From Rhizobium leguminosarum (GTDB lineage Bacteria; Pseudomonadota; Alphaproteobacteria; Rhizobiales; Rhizobiaceae), in the NCBI RefSeq assembly GCF_001679785.1, contig NZ_CP016286.1:620001-684000 (forward strand): a stretch of 64,000 nucleotides of DNA. Reading direction: 5' to 3'. The notes under the pieces were generated by a model. It was not told where the DNA came from, did not search any database, and worked only from the letters and a program-made list of their open reading frames with translations. Shown piece after piece: positions 51,518 to 63,019 of the stretch; within the stretch, counting starts at the first letter, position 1, and each line of letters opens with the position of its first letter. The translations under genes were made by a program, and so were the position numbers.

Positions 51518-53131
51518 TTATTCCGCCGCGATCTTGCCCGCCAGCTGCCGGTTCTTCATCAGCTTGTAGATGACCGAATCCATCAGCGCCTGGAACGAAG
51601 CGTCGATGATGTTCTCCGAGACGCCGACGGTCCACCAGCGCACGCCGTCGCTGTCGGTGGATTCGATCAGCACGCGGGTGATCGCCTCCGTGCCGCCATT
51701 GAGGATACGCACCTTGAAGTCGGCGAGCACCAGATCGTCGATCTCGTGCTGGTACTTGCCGAAATCCTTGCGCAGCGCGAGGTCGAGTGCGTTGACCGGG
51801 CCTTCGGCATCGGCAACCGACATCAGCGTCTGGCCGTCGATGGTGATCTTGACCACCGCCTCCGAGACGATCTTCACTCGGCCGAGACTGTCGAAGCGGC
51901 GCTCGATCATCACGCGGAAGCCTTCGATCGTGAAGAATTCCGGGATCGTACCGAGCGTGCGGCGCGCCAGCAGCTCGAAGCTCGCATCCGCACCCTCATA
52001 GGCATAGCCGATGGATTCACGTTCCTTGACGATCGAGATCAGCAGGTCGAGCTTGGGATCGTCCTTGGCGACCTCGATGCCGCGCCGTTTCAGCGCATTG
52101 ATGAAGTTCGCCTTGCCGCCCTGGTCGGAGACCATGACCTTACGGAAGTTGCCGACGGTTTCCGGCGGCACGTGTTCATAGGTCCGCGGATCCTTGAGCA
52201 GGGCCGATGCGTGGATGCCGGCTTTGGTGGCGAAGGCGGAAGCGCCGACATAGGGCATCTGGTGGTCGGGCGAGCGGTTGAGCAGCTCGTCGAAGGCATG
52301 CGAGAGCCGGGTGAGGTTGAGCAGCCGCTCCTCGTCGATCGCCGTTTCGAAACGCGTATTGTAGGCGCTCTTCAGCGCCAGCGTCGGGATCAGCGTCACC
52401 AGATTGGCATTGCCGCAGCGCTCGCCGATACCGTTGAGCGTGCCCTGGATCTGCCGGACGCCGGCGTCGACGGCGGCAAGCGAATTGGCGACCGCCTGGC
52501 CGGTGTCGTTATGCGCATGGATGCCAAGACAGTGGCCGGGAACGCCTGAGGCGATCACCGCCTCGACGATGGCGCGCACCTCGGGCGGCTGCGTGCCGCC
52601 ATTGGTGTCGCAGAGCACGACCCAGCGGGCGCCGCTCTCATAGGCCGTATTGGCGCAGGCGAGCGCATAGGCCGGATTGGCCTTGAAGCCGTCGAAGAAA
52701 TGCTCGCAATCGACGATCGCCTCCTTGCCCGCGCCAACCGCCGCCTTGACGCTTTCGGCGATGCATTCGAGGTTTTCCTCGTTGGTGCAGCCGAGCGCCA
52801 CCGCGACATGATAATCCCAGCTCTTGGCGACGAAACAGATGGCGTCGGATTTTGCCTGCAGCAGCCCGGCAATGCCGGGATCGTTGGAGACCGAAACGCC
52901 TGCCCGCTTCGTCATGCCAAAGGCGACGAAACTGGCCTGGCTGGTGCGCTTCTCGCTGAAGAAGGCCGTATCCGTCGGATTGGCGCCGGGATATCCGCCC
53001 TCGACGTAATCGACGCCGAATTCGTCCAGCATGGCGGCGATCGCAATCTTGTCCTCGACGGAGAAATCGATGCCGGGCGTCTGCTGCCCGTCCCGGAGCG
53101 TGGTGTCGAAGAGATAGATGCGTTCTTTCAT
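51518..53131 (-). CDS. cimA: (R)-citramalate synthase CimA
   Basis: The 537-residue enzyme belongs to the isopropylmalate-synthase family and condenses pyruvate with acetyl-CoA, opening a threonine-independent route to 2-oxobutyrate and isoleucine. The catalytic barrel carries FDTTLRDGQQTPG (8-20) and the metal pair H205-x-H207 in GIHAHNDTGQAVANS, with GTLNGIGERCGNANL. A C-terminal regulatory domain (about 380-530) is present. These features and the length separate it from LeuA and homocitrate synthase, although family members are hard to tell apart. GGGAGGA stands before the ATG. Confidence 0.88.
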   Translation of the reverse strand: MKERIYLFDTTLRDGQQTPGIDFSVEDKIAIAAMLDEFGVDYVEGGYPGANPTDTAFFSEKRTSQASFVAFGMTKRAGVSVSNDPGIAGLLQAKSDAICFVAKSWDYHVAVALGCTNEENLECIAESVKAAVGAGKEAIVDCEHFFDGFKANPAYALACANTAYESGARWVVLCDTNGGTQPPEVRAIVEAVIASGVPGHCLGIHAHNDTGQAVANSLAAVDAGVRQIQGTLNGIGERCGNANLVTLIPTLALKSAYNTRFETAIDEERLLNLTRLSHAFDELLNRSPDHQMPYVGASAFATKAGIHASALLKDPRTYEHVPPETVGNFRKVMVSDQGGKANFINALKRRGIEVAKDDPKLDLLISIVKERESIGYAYEGADASFELLARRTLGTIPEFFTIEGFRVMIERRFDSLGRVKIVSEAVVKITIDGQTLMSVADAEGPVNALDLALRKDFGKYQHEIDDLVLADFKVRILNGGTEAITRVLIESTDSDGVRWWTVGVSENIIDASFQALMDSVIYKLMKNRQLAGKIAAE

Positions 53132-53175
53132 GTCGTTTCCTCCCGCCAGGCGGGTTGTTATGGAGTGCGGATGCT

Positions 53176-53287
53176 GCCCCTCATCCGGCTGCCGGCCCCG
53201 TCATGACGGGGAGAAGGGATATGCCGCACCGTATCGCGGGGCACGTCCCCTCTCCCCGCTGGCGGGGAGAGGGTTAGGGTGAGGGGC
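53176..53287. repeat. RIME-like intergenic mosaic element
   Basis: The 112-bp block between cimA and the peptidase gene has outer arms GCCCCTCATCC and GGGTGAGGGGC and two inner palindromes, CCCCGTCATGACGGGG and CTCCCCGCTGGCGGGGAG. Size and layout fit the RIME elements known from Rhizobium intergenic regions. Confidence 0.75.
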
Positions 53288-53305
53288 TGCCCCCAATGCC
53301 AACGG

Positions 53306-54737
<1,432 letters not shown>

Positions 54738-54741
<4 letters not shown>

Positions 54742-55226
54742 GAGGTTTCTCCGAGGGGCCATTTTTGCGTGTCGTGGTCGGGATGCTGATGGTTGCTTGC
54801 CGTGATCGCGTTTTCACGGTCGGACGTTTCAGGCTGTGGTTCCACCGGCAGACCGTCGAGCGCATGAAACCAGGACATCTTGCGGCCGGTATTCGATTGC
54901 ATCACCGGCTTGACCGTATCGGGCTCGTCGAGCGAGCCGAGCGTGATGTTGATGAAGTCCGCTTCGGGAATATCGTAGAACAGCGGCGTGCCGCAATCGC
55001 CGCAGAAACCGCGCCGCACCAGATCCGAGGACTGAAACCATTTCGGCGCGCCGCGCGTCAGCTCAAAATCCTTACGCATGGCTGCTGCAAGCGGCAGAAA
55101 ATAATTGCCGGCGGCTTTCTGGCACATGCGGCAGTGGCAGATGTGTGGGTAGCCAAGCTCGCCGCTGGCCCGATAACGGATCGCCCCGCACTGGCATCCG
55201 CCCGTCTGCTTCGCCACGCCGGTCAA
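54738..55226 (-). CDS. GFA-family zinc protein, paralogue 2
   Basis: The 162-residue protein has the same zinc sites ([34 protein letters not shown]) and the same ending (HQHPDHDTQKWP) as its neighbours, with a longer region before the end. I place the start at a TTG (55226) because it overlaps the stop codon of paralogue 3 (TTGA), has GGAGGA seven bases upstream, and gives an N-terminus equal to the others; a GTG three codons later is the alternative. Substrate is unknown. Confidence 0.82.
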
Positions 55227-55699
55227 GTGCGATCCTCCGGCGGCCAGACCGGCGTATCGTGGTCGGGATGCTGATAGGAAACGAGTTCGTTGAGGAAGGA
55301 CCCTGCAGCCAGATCCGCCTCGGTTCGCTCTCCGGGCAATTCGTGCAGATGATCGACGAAGCCGATCTTGCCTTCCACGCCCCATTGAATGGTGGGAGGA
55401 AGGGATGACGGATCGTCGAATGCGCCTGCAGCTACCGCCACTCCATCCGGCGCCTCATAGGTGAGCGGCGTGCCGCAATCGCCGCAGAAGCCGCGCTCGA
55501 CGAAATTGTAAGAGCGGAATTTTTTCCGCTCTCCGCGTGTCCATTCGAAATCGGCGCCGCGCACCGAGACCAGCGGCGCATAATAGGCCCCGAACGCCTT
55601 CTGGCACATGCGGCAATGACAGATCGACGAATCTTTGATGTCGCCGCTGACGCGGAAACGGATCGCTCCGCATTGGCAGCCGCCGGTATAGGTCGTCAT
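55223..55699 (-). CDS. GFA-family zinc protein, paralogue 3
   Basis: This 158-residue protein begins [15 protein letters not shown] and has [24 protein letters not shown] and the tail [12 protein letters not shown]. The three paralogues share both zinc sites and tail but differ elsewhere, so they arose by duplication and have diverged. The ATG at 55699 overlaps the cysS stop codon (ATGA), so translation is coupled to cysteinyl-tRNA synthetase. The coupling could point to a thiol-related role; this is inference. Confidence 0.85.
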   Translation of the reverse strand: MTTYTGGCQCGAIRFRVSGDIKDSSICHCRMCQKAFGAYYAPLVSVRGADFEWTRGERKKFRSYNFVERGFCGDCGTPLTYEAPDGVAVAAGAFDDPSSLPPTIQWGVEGKIGFVDHLHELPGERTEADLAAGSFLNELVSYQHPDHDTPVWPPEDRT

Positions 55700-57087
55700 C
55701 TCTTGACCTCCCACGTCGTCACGCGCTCGCCGGTCACCGCATCCTTGCCGTCCTTCAACTGGATGCCCTTTGCCGCCAGTTCGTCGCGGATCTTGTCGGC
55801 CTCGGTGAAGTTCTTCGCCTTCAGCATTTCGAGACGCATCGCAACCAGCGCATCGACTGCCGATGCGACGGCTTCGTCGATTTCCATCTTTTTCGGCAAC
55901 AGGCCCAGAAGGTCGGCCGTTGCGGCAAAGACGGCACGGGCTGTGGGATCCGCATGGGCAGCCTGGGCCAGCGCATGCAATGCCTGCACCGCCGCGACCG
56001 TATTGAGGTCGTCGGAAAGCGCGTTCAGCACGGTTTCATCGGGCGCCGCATCGCCGGCTTCTGCCGCCGGCCATTTGGCGAGCAGCCGTTCGGCTTCTTC
56101 CAGCCGCTTGATCGAAAAATCGATCGGCTCGCGGTAATGCGTCATCAGCATGGCAAGGCGTAGCACCTGGCCCGGCCAGCTGCGGCCGCCGAAGATGTCT
56201 GTGTGCAGCAACTCGTGGATGGTGACGAAATTGCCTTCGGATTTCGACATCTTGCGGCCTTCGACCTGCAGGAAGCCGTTATGCATCCAGACGTTCGCCA
56301 TCACCTCGGTGCCGTGGGCGCAGCGCGACTGGGCGATCTCGTTTTCATGATGCGGGAAGATCAGGTCCAGCCCGCCGCCATGAATGTCGAAGACGTCGCC
56401 GAGATAACGCTTGCTCATCGCCGAGCATTCGATGTGCCAACCGGGCCGGCCGCGGCCCCACGGGCTCTCCCAGCCGGGCTCGTTGTGGCTCGACAGCTTC
56501 CAGAGCACGAAATCACCCGGGTTCTTCTTGTGCGCGTCGACGGCGATGCGGGCGCCGGCCTGCTGCTCGTCGAGCGGGCGCTTCGAAAGTTGACCGTAAT
56601 CCGCCATGGATTTGGTGTCGAACAGCACTTCCCCTGATGCGACATAGGCGTGACCGTTGCCGATCAGCTTCTCGATGATCTCGGTCATCTCAACGATATT
56701 GTCGGTGGCGCGCGGCTCGAAGCTCGGCTCCAGGCAGCCGAGTTCGGCGACATCCGCGTGATATTGCGTCTCGGTCTTTTCAGTGACCGCGCGGATCGCT
56801 TCATTGAGCGGCAAGCCCGGATGGTCGCGAAGCGCCCGCGCATTGATCTTGTCGTCGACGTCGGTAATGTTGCGGGCATAAGTGACGTGATCTTCGCCAT
56901 AGGCATGGCGCAGCAGCCGGAACAGCATGTCGAAGACAATGGCTGGCCGGGCATTGCCGATATGAGCGAAGTCATAGACGGTCGGGCCGCAGACATACAT
57001 GCGGACATTGTTGGGATCGATCGGCGAAAAGACCGATTTTTCCCGTGTCAGCGTGTTGTACAGCTTCAGTTCCGGCGTCGCGTCCAT
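55696..57087 (-). CDS. cysS: Cysteinyl-tRNA synthetase
   Basis: The 463-residue class I synthetase has zinc-ligand C33 in [10 protein letters not shown], the HIGH box as HIGN (42-45), [15 protein letters not shown] with the further zinc ligands, and KMSKSEGNF near residue 269. The start ATG at 57087 follows GGGAGAG and gives the standard N-terminus; an in-frame extension of 21 residues upstream lacks support. It is the first gene of a run of five overlapping genes ending with pip. Confidence 0.96.
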   Translation of the reverse strand: MDATPELKLYNTLTREKSVFSPIDPNNVRMYVCGPTVYDFAHIGNARPAIVFDMLFRLLRHAYGEDHVTYARNITDVDDKINARALRDHPGLPLNEAIRAVTEKTETQYHADVAELGCLEPSFEPRATDNIVEMTEIIEKLIGNGHAYVASGEVLFDTKSMADYGQLSKRPLDEQQAGARIAVDAHKKNPGDFVLWKLSSHNEPGWESPWGRGRPGWHIECSAMSKRYLGDVFDIHGGGLDLIFPHHENEIAQSRCAHGTEVMANVWMHNGFLQVEGRKMSKSEGNFVTIHELLHTDIFGGRSWPGQVLRLAMLMTHYREPIDFSIKRLEEAERLLAKWPAAEAGDAAPDETVLNALSDDLNTVAAVQALHALAQAAHADPTARAVFAATADLLGLLPKKMEIDEAVASAVDALVAMRLEMLKAKNFTEADKIRDELAAKGIQLKDGKDAVTGERVTTWEVKR

Positions 57088-57442
57088 TTCACTCTCCCAA
57101 AAGGCACGATCAGAAAAATATCGCGACCGGCGGACCGGGGCGTTTCGCATCTTGATTATTTGGGAGACGAAAACGGCCGGGCCAGCGCTCGCGCTAGCGA
57201 ATAATCTTCCGGCAGATAATGCAGATAACCGTTTTCATGGCGGGTTTTATGGCCCGGTTCGCGCCTCCGGTCAAGGGGGGCGAAGAGCGATCCAGCGGCA
57301 ACGGGATCCATCTATCCGGTGAATCGATGGCAGCAACCAACGTCTTTGAAACCCATTAGCGCGCTCTTGAAATTCGTCCGCCATTTTCGGAGCACAAATC
57401 TCGCATAGCCAGTTGAGAAGCTGTTGAAAATAGGAGGAAGGG
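57088..57442. other. Divergent promoter region of cysS and the lysozyme gene
   Basis: No gene is supported in these 355 bp. The region separates the divergent cysS and GH25 genes and must hold both promoters, but I see no clear boxes. A small palindrome (AGCGCTCGCGCTAGCG near 57183-57198) is the only structure noted. TAGGAGG stands just before the GH25 start. Confidence 0.4.
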
Positions 57443-58192
57443 ATGCGGAGACTTGCCCGATCGACGATCGGAGCGACTGCAGTTCTGGTGGTCGCATTCG
57501 CTGCATATTTCGCATACGACTTCGGCATGCTTCGCTTCAACAATCCCTCTCTCAGCAACTATCCAATCCAAGGCATCGATGTCAGCCATCACCAGGGCGA
57601 TATCGATTGGAAGGCCGTTGCCGCGCAGCCGAATGTCCGTTTCGCCTTCATGAAGGCGACCGAAGGCGGAGACCATCGGGATTCCAAGTTCGCCGACAAC
57701 TGGCAGCGCGCCGGAGATGCTGGAGTGGTCAGGGGCGCTTATCATTTCTTCACCTTCTGCCGTCCGGGCAAGGATCAGGCGCAGAATGTCCTGGCGACCG
57801 TGCCGCAGGAACGGGGAACTCTGCCGATCGCCGTCGATCTGGAGTTTGTCGGCAATTGCAACAAGATCCCGACGCTCGAGGAGATGGCTGCCGAGGTGAA
57901 CGCCTTTTTCACCGAGCTGAAGAGCAATTTTCCGGAAAAGCCCATTTTCTACGTCACGCAAGAGTTCTTTGATCAATATCTGAAAGGCAATGAATCACGC
58001 TTCCCCGACCATTATCTGTGGCTGCGCAGCGTGTTCAGAGAGCCGAGGCAGGAAGAGTGCAGCCGTTGGTCGATCTGGCAATTTGCCGATAACGGCACCT
58101 TGGACGGCATCCAGGGTCCGGTTGACCTCAATGCACTATGCCCGTCGGAAACGGGCCTGGCGCATCTGTTCCCCGCCGTTGCAGCGAATTGA
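57443..58192 (+). CDS. GH25-family lysozyme (muramidase)
   Basis: The 249-residue protein has a short cytosolic start, one membrane segment or uncleaved signal (about 9-26), and a GH25 domain. GIDVSHHQGDIDW (44-56) holds D46; IAVDLEFVG (129-137) holds the catalytic D132 and E134; the end LWQFADNGT-like IWQFADNGTLDGIQGPVDLN closes the barrel. It cuts the beta-1,4 bond after N-acetylmuramic acid. The protein lacks wall-binding repeats and is not in a phage context, so it is probably a cell-wall remodelling enzyme of the host. Confidence 0.9.
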   Translation: MRRLARSTIGATAVLVVAFAAYFAYDFGMLRFNNPSLSNYPIQGIDVSHHQGDIDWKAVAAQPNVRFAFMKATEGGDHRDSKFADNWQRAGDAGVVRGAYHFFTFCRPGKDQAQNVLATVPQERGTLPIAVDLEFVGNCNKIPTLEEMAAEVNAFFTELKSNFPEKPIFYVTQEFFDQYLKGNESRFPDHYLWLRSVFREPRQEECSRWSIWQFADNGTLDGIQGPVDLNALCPSETGLAHLFPAVAAN

Positions 58193-58218
58193 AACGTTCG
58201 GCTATCTGAAACGCCGGC

Positions 58219-58959
58219 CTATTCGGGCAGCCGGTAATCGACGAGCTTGTTCTCACGGACGATGAACAGCTTGCCCGTCTCCGTCACACCAGGCCCGAGC
58301 AACGGCAGGATCGCCTTTGCGACCTCGGAGGGATGCGGCAGCGTCTGTGGATCTTCGCCGGGCACCGCCTGCGCCCGCATCGCCGTGCGTGTCGCCCCCG
58401 GATCAATGCTGGTGACCCGCAGCGGTGTGCTTTGTCTCTCGCCGGCCCATGTGCGCGCCAGCGCCTCGACGGCGGCCTTGGAAGCGGAATAGGCGCCCCA
58501 AAAGGGGCGGCACTTGTGGGCAGCACCCGACGAGATGATCACCGCACGGCCGGCATCCGAGCGGGCGAGCAGCGGGTCGACCGAGCGGATCAGCCGCCAT
58601 GTCGCGGTGACGTTGATGGTCATCACCTTCTCGAACACTTTCGCTTCGATATGGCCGATCGGCGAAATGACGCCGAGCACGCCGGCATTGGCGACGAGGA
58701 TGTCGAGCTTGCCCCAGCGCTCGAAGATCGAGCCGCCGAGCGCATCGATCGCATTCATGTCTGCAAGGTCGAAGGGCACGAGGGTCGCCGTGCCGCCGAC
58801 GGCCTTGATCGCATCGTCGAGATCCTCGAGCCCGCCGACCGTGCGTGCGCAGGCGATCACATGGGCGCCGGCTTTGGCAAGTTCCAGCGCCGTGAAATAG
58901 CCGATGCCGCGCGACGCGCCGGTGACGAGTGCGATCTTGCCCTCAAGATTGATATTCAT
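58219..58959 (-). CDS. Short-chain dehydrogenase/reductase
   Basis: The 246-residue enzyme has the classical SDR pattern: VTGASRGIG (12-20) for the cofactor, NAGVLG, the catalytic serine in IISSGAAH and the pair YSASK with the tyrosine and lysine. The end SIDPGATRTAMR is also typical. The substrate is not evident. An in-frame ATG upstream would lengthen it by 19 residues; I prefer 58959 because MNINLEGKIALVTG is the usual SDR start. It lies 78 bp behind purF on the same strand. Confidence 0.85.
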   Translation of the reverse strand: MNINLEGKIALVTGASRGIGYFTALELAKAGAHVIACARTVGGLEDLDDAIKAVGGTATLVPFDLADMNAIDALGGSIFERWGKLDILVANAGVLGVISPIGHIEAKVFEKVMTINVTATWRLIRSVDPLLARSDAGRAVIISSGAAHKCRPFWGAYSASKAAVEALARTWAGERQSTPLRVTSIDPGATRTAMRAQAVPGEDPQTLPHPSEVAKAILPLLGPGVTETGKLFIVRENKLVDYRLPE

Positions 58960-59037
58960 GATGTCGTGTTCCCTCACGAAGGGAGAGGGGTGCGATGCAC
59001 CCCTCGGGATGGACAATGGAAAAACCGGCGCGCCGTG

Positions 59038-60528
59038 TCAGCCGTTGCTGGCAAGCATCGAAATCTTGTTGCCCATGGACTCGCCGTTCTTGTCGAGAAG
59101 GCGGGTCGGATAGTCGCCGGTGAAATAATGGTCGGTGAACTGAGGCCGGACCGGATTGCGATCCTCGCCGCCAACAGCGCGATAGAGGCCGTCGATCGAC
59201 AGGAAGGCGAGCGAATCCGCACCGATATATTTGGCCATGGCTTCGACATCGGCATATTGGTTTGCCAGCAGCTTGTCTGCGTCAGGCGTGTCGATGCCGT
59301 AGAAATCCGGGAAGAAGATCATCGGGCTTGCGACGCGGACATGGACTTCGCGCGCCCCGGCTTCACGGATCATCTGGACGATCTTGAGAGACGTCGTGCC
59401 ACGCACGATGGAATCATCGACCAGCACCACGCGCTTGCCTTCGATCATCGCCCGGTTGGCCGAATGCTTCAGCTTCACACCGAAGGCGCGGATCTGCTGC
59501 GTCGGCTCGATGAAGGTGCGCCCGACATAATGGTTACGGATGATGCCGTATTCGAAGGGAATGCCGCTCTGCTGCGCATAGCCGAGCGCCGCAGGTGTGC
59601 CGCCATCCGGCACCGGCACGATCACGTCGCCATCGACGGGCGATTCCTTGGCGAGGTTCATGCCCATGCTCTTGCGCGTCGTATAGACGTTGCGGCCACC
59701 GACGACCGAGTCCGGGCGAGCGAAATAGACATATTCGAACAGGCAGAGGCGTTCCGGCTGCGGCTTGCTGGGCTTGCGCGCATCGATGCTGATCGAGCCG
59801 TCGGGCTGGATTTCACAGATGATAACCTCGCCGTTCTCAACGTCGCGGATGAACTTGGCGCCGATGATGTCGAGTGCGCAGGTCTCCGAGCAGAAGATCG
59901 GCTTGCCGTCGAATTCTCCCATGACGAGTGGGCGGATGCCGGTCGGGTCGCGCGCGGCAATCAGCTTCGTGCGCGTCATGGCGAGCATCGAATAGCCGCC
60001 TTCCATCTGACGAATGGCGTCGATGAAGCGGTCGGACGTGGAAGCGTGGCGGGAACGGGCGATGAGGTGAAGGACGACTTCGGTATCGGACGTCGACTGA
60101 CAGATGGCGCCGGTCGCGATGATCTGGCGGCGCAGCGTCAGGCCGTTGGTGAAATTGCCGTTATGGGCAATGGCGATGCCGCCTTCTTCCAGTTCGGCAA
60201 AGAGCGGCTGCACGTTGCGCATGGCCACTTCGCCGGTTGTCGAGTAGCGGGTATGACCGATCGTAATGCTGCCGGGCAGGCGGGCCAGCGTCATCGGATT
60301 GGTATAGTGGTCGCCGACGAGGCCCATGTGGCGCTCTTGATAAAAGCGCTTGCCGTCGAAGGAGACGATGCCGGCCGCTTCCTGCCCGCGGTGCTGCAGA
60401 GCATGCAGGCCAAGAGCCGTGAGCGCGGCGGCATCAGGATGTCCCAGAATTCCGAAAACCCCGCATTCTTCATGCAGCGTATCTCCGTCGAGCGGATCGT
60501 CGGTCGGGAAGGAATGGGACTGGTTCAT
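59038..60528 (-). CDS. purF: Amidophosphoribosyltransferase PurF
   Basis: The 496-residue enzyme makes phosphoribosylamine, the first step of purine synthesis. The N-terminal 21 residues are a propeptide; cleavage before C22 (EE-CGVFGI) exposes the catalytic cysteine. Further features are HTRYSTTG, IAHNGNFTN, and the phosphoribosyl site VVLVDDSIVRGTTS. Length is normal. It lies in the order radA-cvpA-purF, all in the same direction. Confidence 0.96.
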   Translation of the reverse strand: MNQSHSFPTDDPLDGDTLHEECGVFGILGHPDAAALTALGLHALQHRGQEAAGIVSFDGKRFYQERHMGLVGDHYTNPMTLARLPGSITIGHTRYSTTGEVAMRNVQPLFAELEEGGIAIAHNGNFTNGLTLRRQIIATGAICQSTSDTEVVLHLIARSRHASTSDRFIDAIRQMEGGYSMLAMTRTKLIAARDPTGIRPLVMGEFDGKPIFCSETCALDIIGAKFIRDVENGEVIICEIQPDGSISIDARKPSKPQPERLCLFEYVYFARPDSVVGGRNVYTTRKSMGMNLAKESPVDGDVIVPVPDGGTPAALGYAQQSGIPFEYGIIRNHYVGRTFIEPTQQIRAFGVKLKHSANRAMIEGKRVVLVDDSIVRGTTSLKIVQMIREAGAREVHVRVASPMIFFPDFYGIDTPDADKLLANQYADVEAMAKYIGADSLAFLSIDGLYRAVGGEDRNPVRPQFTDHYFTGDYPTRLLDKNGESMGNKISMLASNG

Positions 60529-60676
60529 TTCTGCGGGCCTCTGCTCTCACAAGAATGGATCGGCATTTCCAGAAATAGCTGAGCCCGGCGGAGCTGGAAT
60601 GCTCGGCCGGACCCTCATTTCACGTCCCGCTCAAATGGCGATTGCCGGAAGGCGGGTCAAGCTCTTGAACACTGTG

Positions 60677-61303
60677 TCAATTCGCCGGCTGCTGCGCGCC
60701 GTCTGCGGGCGCGGTCGGTGCGTCTTCCGCCGGAGCCTGGTCGCCCGTCGGTGGAGTGGTACCTTCAGTGCCCTGTGCCGGCGGCTGCAGCTTATCACGG
60801 ATGCTTTCCGGTATCATCTGGGCAAATTGCTCCGGCAGAACCGATTTCAGCTTCACGACCATCGAATCCAGGAAGGGCTTCGACTTCGCTTCGTTGACCC
60901 AGGTCGGACGGTGGTCGGCATCGACGAGCCAATTCCAGAAGGCGACGGCAACGACCAGGAGCAGCACGCCGCGCGCTGCCCCGAACAGGAAGCCGAGCGT
61001 GCGGTCGAGTGCGCCGACACGGCTGTCGATGATGAAATCGGCGATCTTCATCGTGATGAAGGAGATGACGATGAGCGCGATCAGGAAGACGACCGCTGCC
61101 GAACCGACGATCGCGATGCGGTCGTCATCGGTATATTTTTTCGCATAGGGCAGCAGGTACGGATAGAGATAGTAGGCAGCCGCCGCCGAACCGCCCCAGC
61201 TCGCGATCGAAAGAATCTCGCGCGAAAAGCCGCGGACCATCGCCAGCACGGCGGAGAAGAGCACGACGCCGATGACAATACCGTCGAAAATCGTAATGGG
61301 CAT
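60677..61303 (-). CDS. cvpA: CvpA-family membrane protein
   Basis: The 208-residue protein has four membrane helices (about 7-28, 33-52, 65-90 and 100-125) and the CvpA pattern ITIFDGIVIGVVLFSAVLAM with RGFSREILSIASW. The C-terminal 35 residues are disordered and rich in proline and alanine. CvpA was first named for colicin V production, but its true role concerns the envelope; it commonly neighbours purF, as here. No enzymatic function is known. Confidence 0.92.
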   Translation of the reverse strand: MPITIFDGIVIGVVLFSAVLAMVRGFSREILSIASWGGSAAAAYYLYPYLLPYAKKYTDDDRIAIVGSAAVVFLIALIVISFITMKIADFIIDSRVGALDRTLGFLFGAARGVLLLVVAVAFWNWLVDADHRPTWVNEAKSKPFLDSMVVKLKSVLPEQFAQMIPESIRDKLQPPAQGTEGTTPPTGDQAPAEDAPTAPADGAQQPAN

Positions 61304-61393
61304 GTAAATTCAACTCCAGGACTGCCGCTTGGCGGCCGTGTCGTGCCTTATCGCGTGCCTCCTATATCATCACCATTCCCGGCAATGAAAGGA

Positions 61394-62794
61394 TCAAACC
61401 TCGTCTTCCACACGCAGCGCTCCCTTCGATCCGGCAATGCGCGCGACCAGATCCGGCAGACTTCCGACTTCGCTCCAGCGCCCGCCGGAGCCTTTCGGCA
61501 GTTCGGCGGAGGCGGATGGAAGCAGTGCTGCGGAAAAACCCAGCTTCTCGGCTTCCTTGAGGCGCTGGGCGGTGTGCGCAACCGGTCGGATGGCGCCCGA
61601 CAGGCTGACTTCGCCGAAATAGACGCAATCGGCAGGAAGGGCAATACCGGCAAGCGAGGAAACGAGCGCCGAGGCGACGGCAAGATCAGCCGCCGGTTCT
61701 GAGATACGGTAACCGCCGGCGACGTTGAGGTAGACGTCGTGCTGGCCGAGCCGGACGCCGCAATGGGCCTCAAGCACTGCGAGGATCATCGACAGCCTGG
61801 CCGAATCCCAACCGACCACGGCGCGCCGCGGCGTGCCGAGCGAGGTTGGGGCCACCAGCGCCTGCACCTCGACGAGAATGGGACGCGTGCCCTCCATGCC
61901 GGCGAAGACGGCAGCACCCGGCGATTTTTCGTTGCGTTCGCCGAGGAAGAGTTCCGAGGGGTTGGCGACTTCGCGCAAGCCTTTGTCTGACATTTCAAAG
62001 ACGCCGATCTCGTCGGTCGGGCCGAAGCGGTTCTTGACCGTGCGCAGGATCCGGTAGTGATGGCCGCGATCGCCTTCGAAATAGAGCACGGCATCGACCA
62101 TGTGCTCGACGACGCGTGGCCCGGCGATCTGCCCGTCCTTGGTCACATGCCCGACGAGCACCATGGCGGCGCCCGTCTGCTTGGCGAAACGGATCATTGC
62201 CTGGACGCCGGTGCGCACCTGCGTCACCGTTCCCGGCGCCGATTCGGCAAGTTCGCTCCACAGCGTCTGGATGGAATCGATGATGACGAGGTCCGGTCGC
62301 TTGCCCTCGGCGAGCGTCGCCAAAATATCCTCGACATTGGTTTCGGCCGCGAGCATCACGTCGGTATCGGCCGCCGCAAGGCGTTGCGCCCGCAGCCGCA
62401 CCTGTGCCACGGCTTCTTCGCCGGAGACGTAGATGATCTTGTGGCCGCGCCGCGCAAGGGCTGCGGCTGCCTGCATCAGCAGCGTCGATTTGCCGATGCC
62501 GGGATCACCGCCGATCAGCACTGCCGACCCGCGCACGAAGCCGCCGCCGAGCGCCCGGTCGAGCTCCGACATGGCGGTATGGATGCGCGGTGCCTCTTCG
62601 ATTTCGCCGGAGAGCGCCGTCAGCGCCACCGGGCGGCCCTTCTTCGGCGTCTTGCCGGGACCGGAGCCGATCCCGCCCATCGGGTCTTCCTCGACGATGG
62701 TGTTCCACTCGCCGCAGTTCTCGCATTTGCCGGCCCAGCGGTTATGAACCGTGCCGCAACTCTGGCAGATGAATTGTGTCCTGGCCTTCGCCAT
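61394..62794 (-). CDS. radA: DNA repair ATPase RadA (Sms)
   Basis: The 466-residue protein helps process recombination intermediates. It has an N-terminal zinc finger (C10-x2-C13 and C24-x2-C27), a RecA-like ATPase domain with Walker A GGDPGIGKST (95-104) and Walker B LVIIDSIQT, the RadA motif KNRFGPTDEIG near residue 257, and a C-terminal Lon-protease-like domain with GGYRISEPAADLAVASAL in which the catalytic serine-lysine is not expected. It is followed by cvpA and preceded by the LysE and alr genes. Confidence 0.96.
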   Translation of the reverse strand: MAKARTQFICQSCGTVHNRWAGKCENCGEWNTIVEEDPMGGIGSGPGKTPKKGRPVALTALSGEIEEAPRIHTAMSELDRALGGGFVRGSAVLIGGDPGIGKSTLLMQAAAALARRGHKIIYVSGEEAVAQVRLRAQRLAAADTDVMLAAETNVEDILATLAEGKRPDLVIIDSIQTLWSELAESAPGTVTQVRTGVQAMIRFAKQTGAAMVLVGHVTKDGQIAGPRVVEHMVDAVLYFEGDRGHHYRILRTVKNRFGPTDEIGVFEMSDKGLREVANPSELFLGERNEKSPGAAVFAGMEGTRPILVEVQALVAPTSLGTPRRAVVGWDSARLSMILAVLEAHCGVRLGQHDVYLNVAGGYRISEPAADLAVASALVSSLAGIALPADCVYFGEVSLSGAIRPVAHTAQRLKEAEKLGFSAALLPSASAELPKGSGGRWSEVGSLPDLVARIAGSKGALRVEDEV

Positions 62795-62960
62795 CCATTA
62801 CTCTTTCAGTCCGGGTTCCCGAGCGAAGCGACGCGCCGCCTCACCGAATCATTGTCGTGCTTGAGATAATGGCTATCGCGACGGATCAAAACTAATGATT
62901 TCCCCATCAGCGCACCCATGCCTATCCTTTACCTCTGGCGCATCGGTCCGATGCGAGGAT

Positions 62961-63012
62961 TGAAAGTGTTACGGCGTCCTTTGCGCGTCTGAGAAGACGC
63001 GCAGCGCTGTAA
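62961..63012. repeat. Palindromic repeat family C, first palindrome, upstream of the LysE gene
   Basis: TTGAAAGTGTTACGGCGTCC is followed by TTTGCGCGTCTGAGAAGACG and CGCAGCGCTGTAA. It matches the first palindrome of 2532-2577 in reverse orientation and ends just before the exporter start codon. Confidence 0.65.
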
Positions 63013-63019
63013 TCCGGGA

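Noticed and set aside
57443..58192. Phage endolysin
   Set aside because: The GH25 gene stands among housekeeping genes with no holin, tail or integrase genes, and the protein has its own membrane segment.
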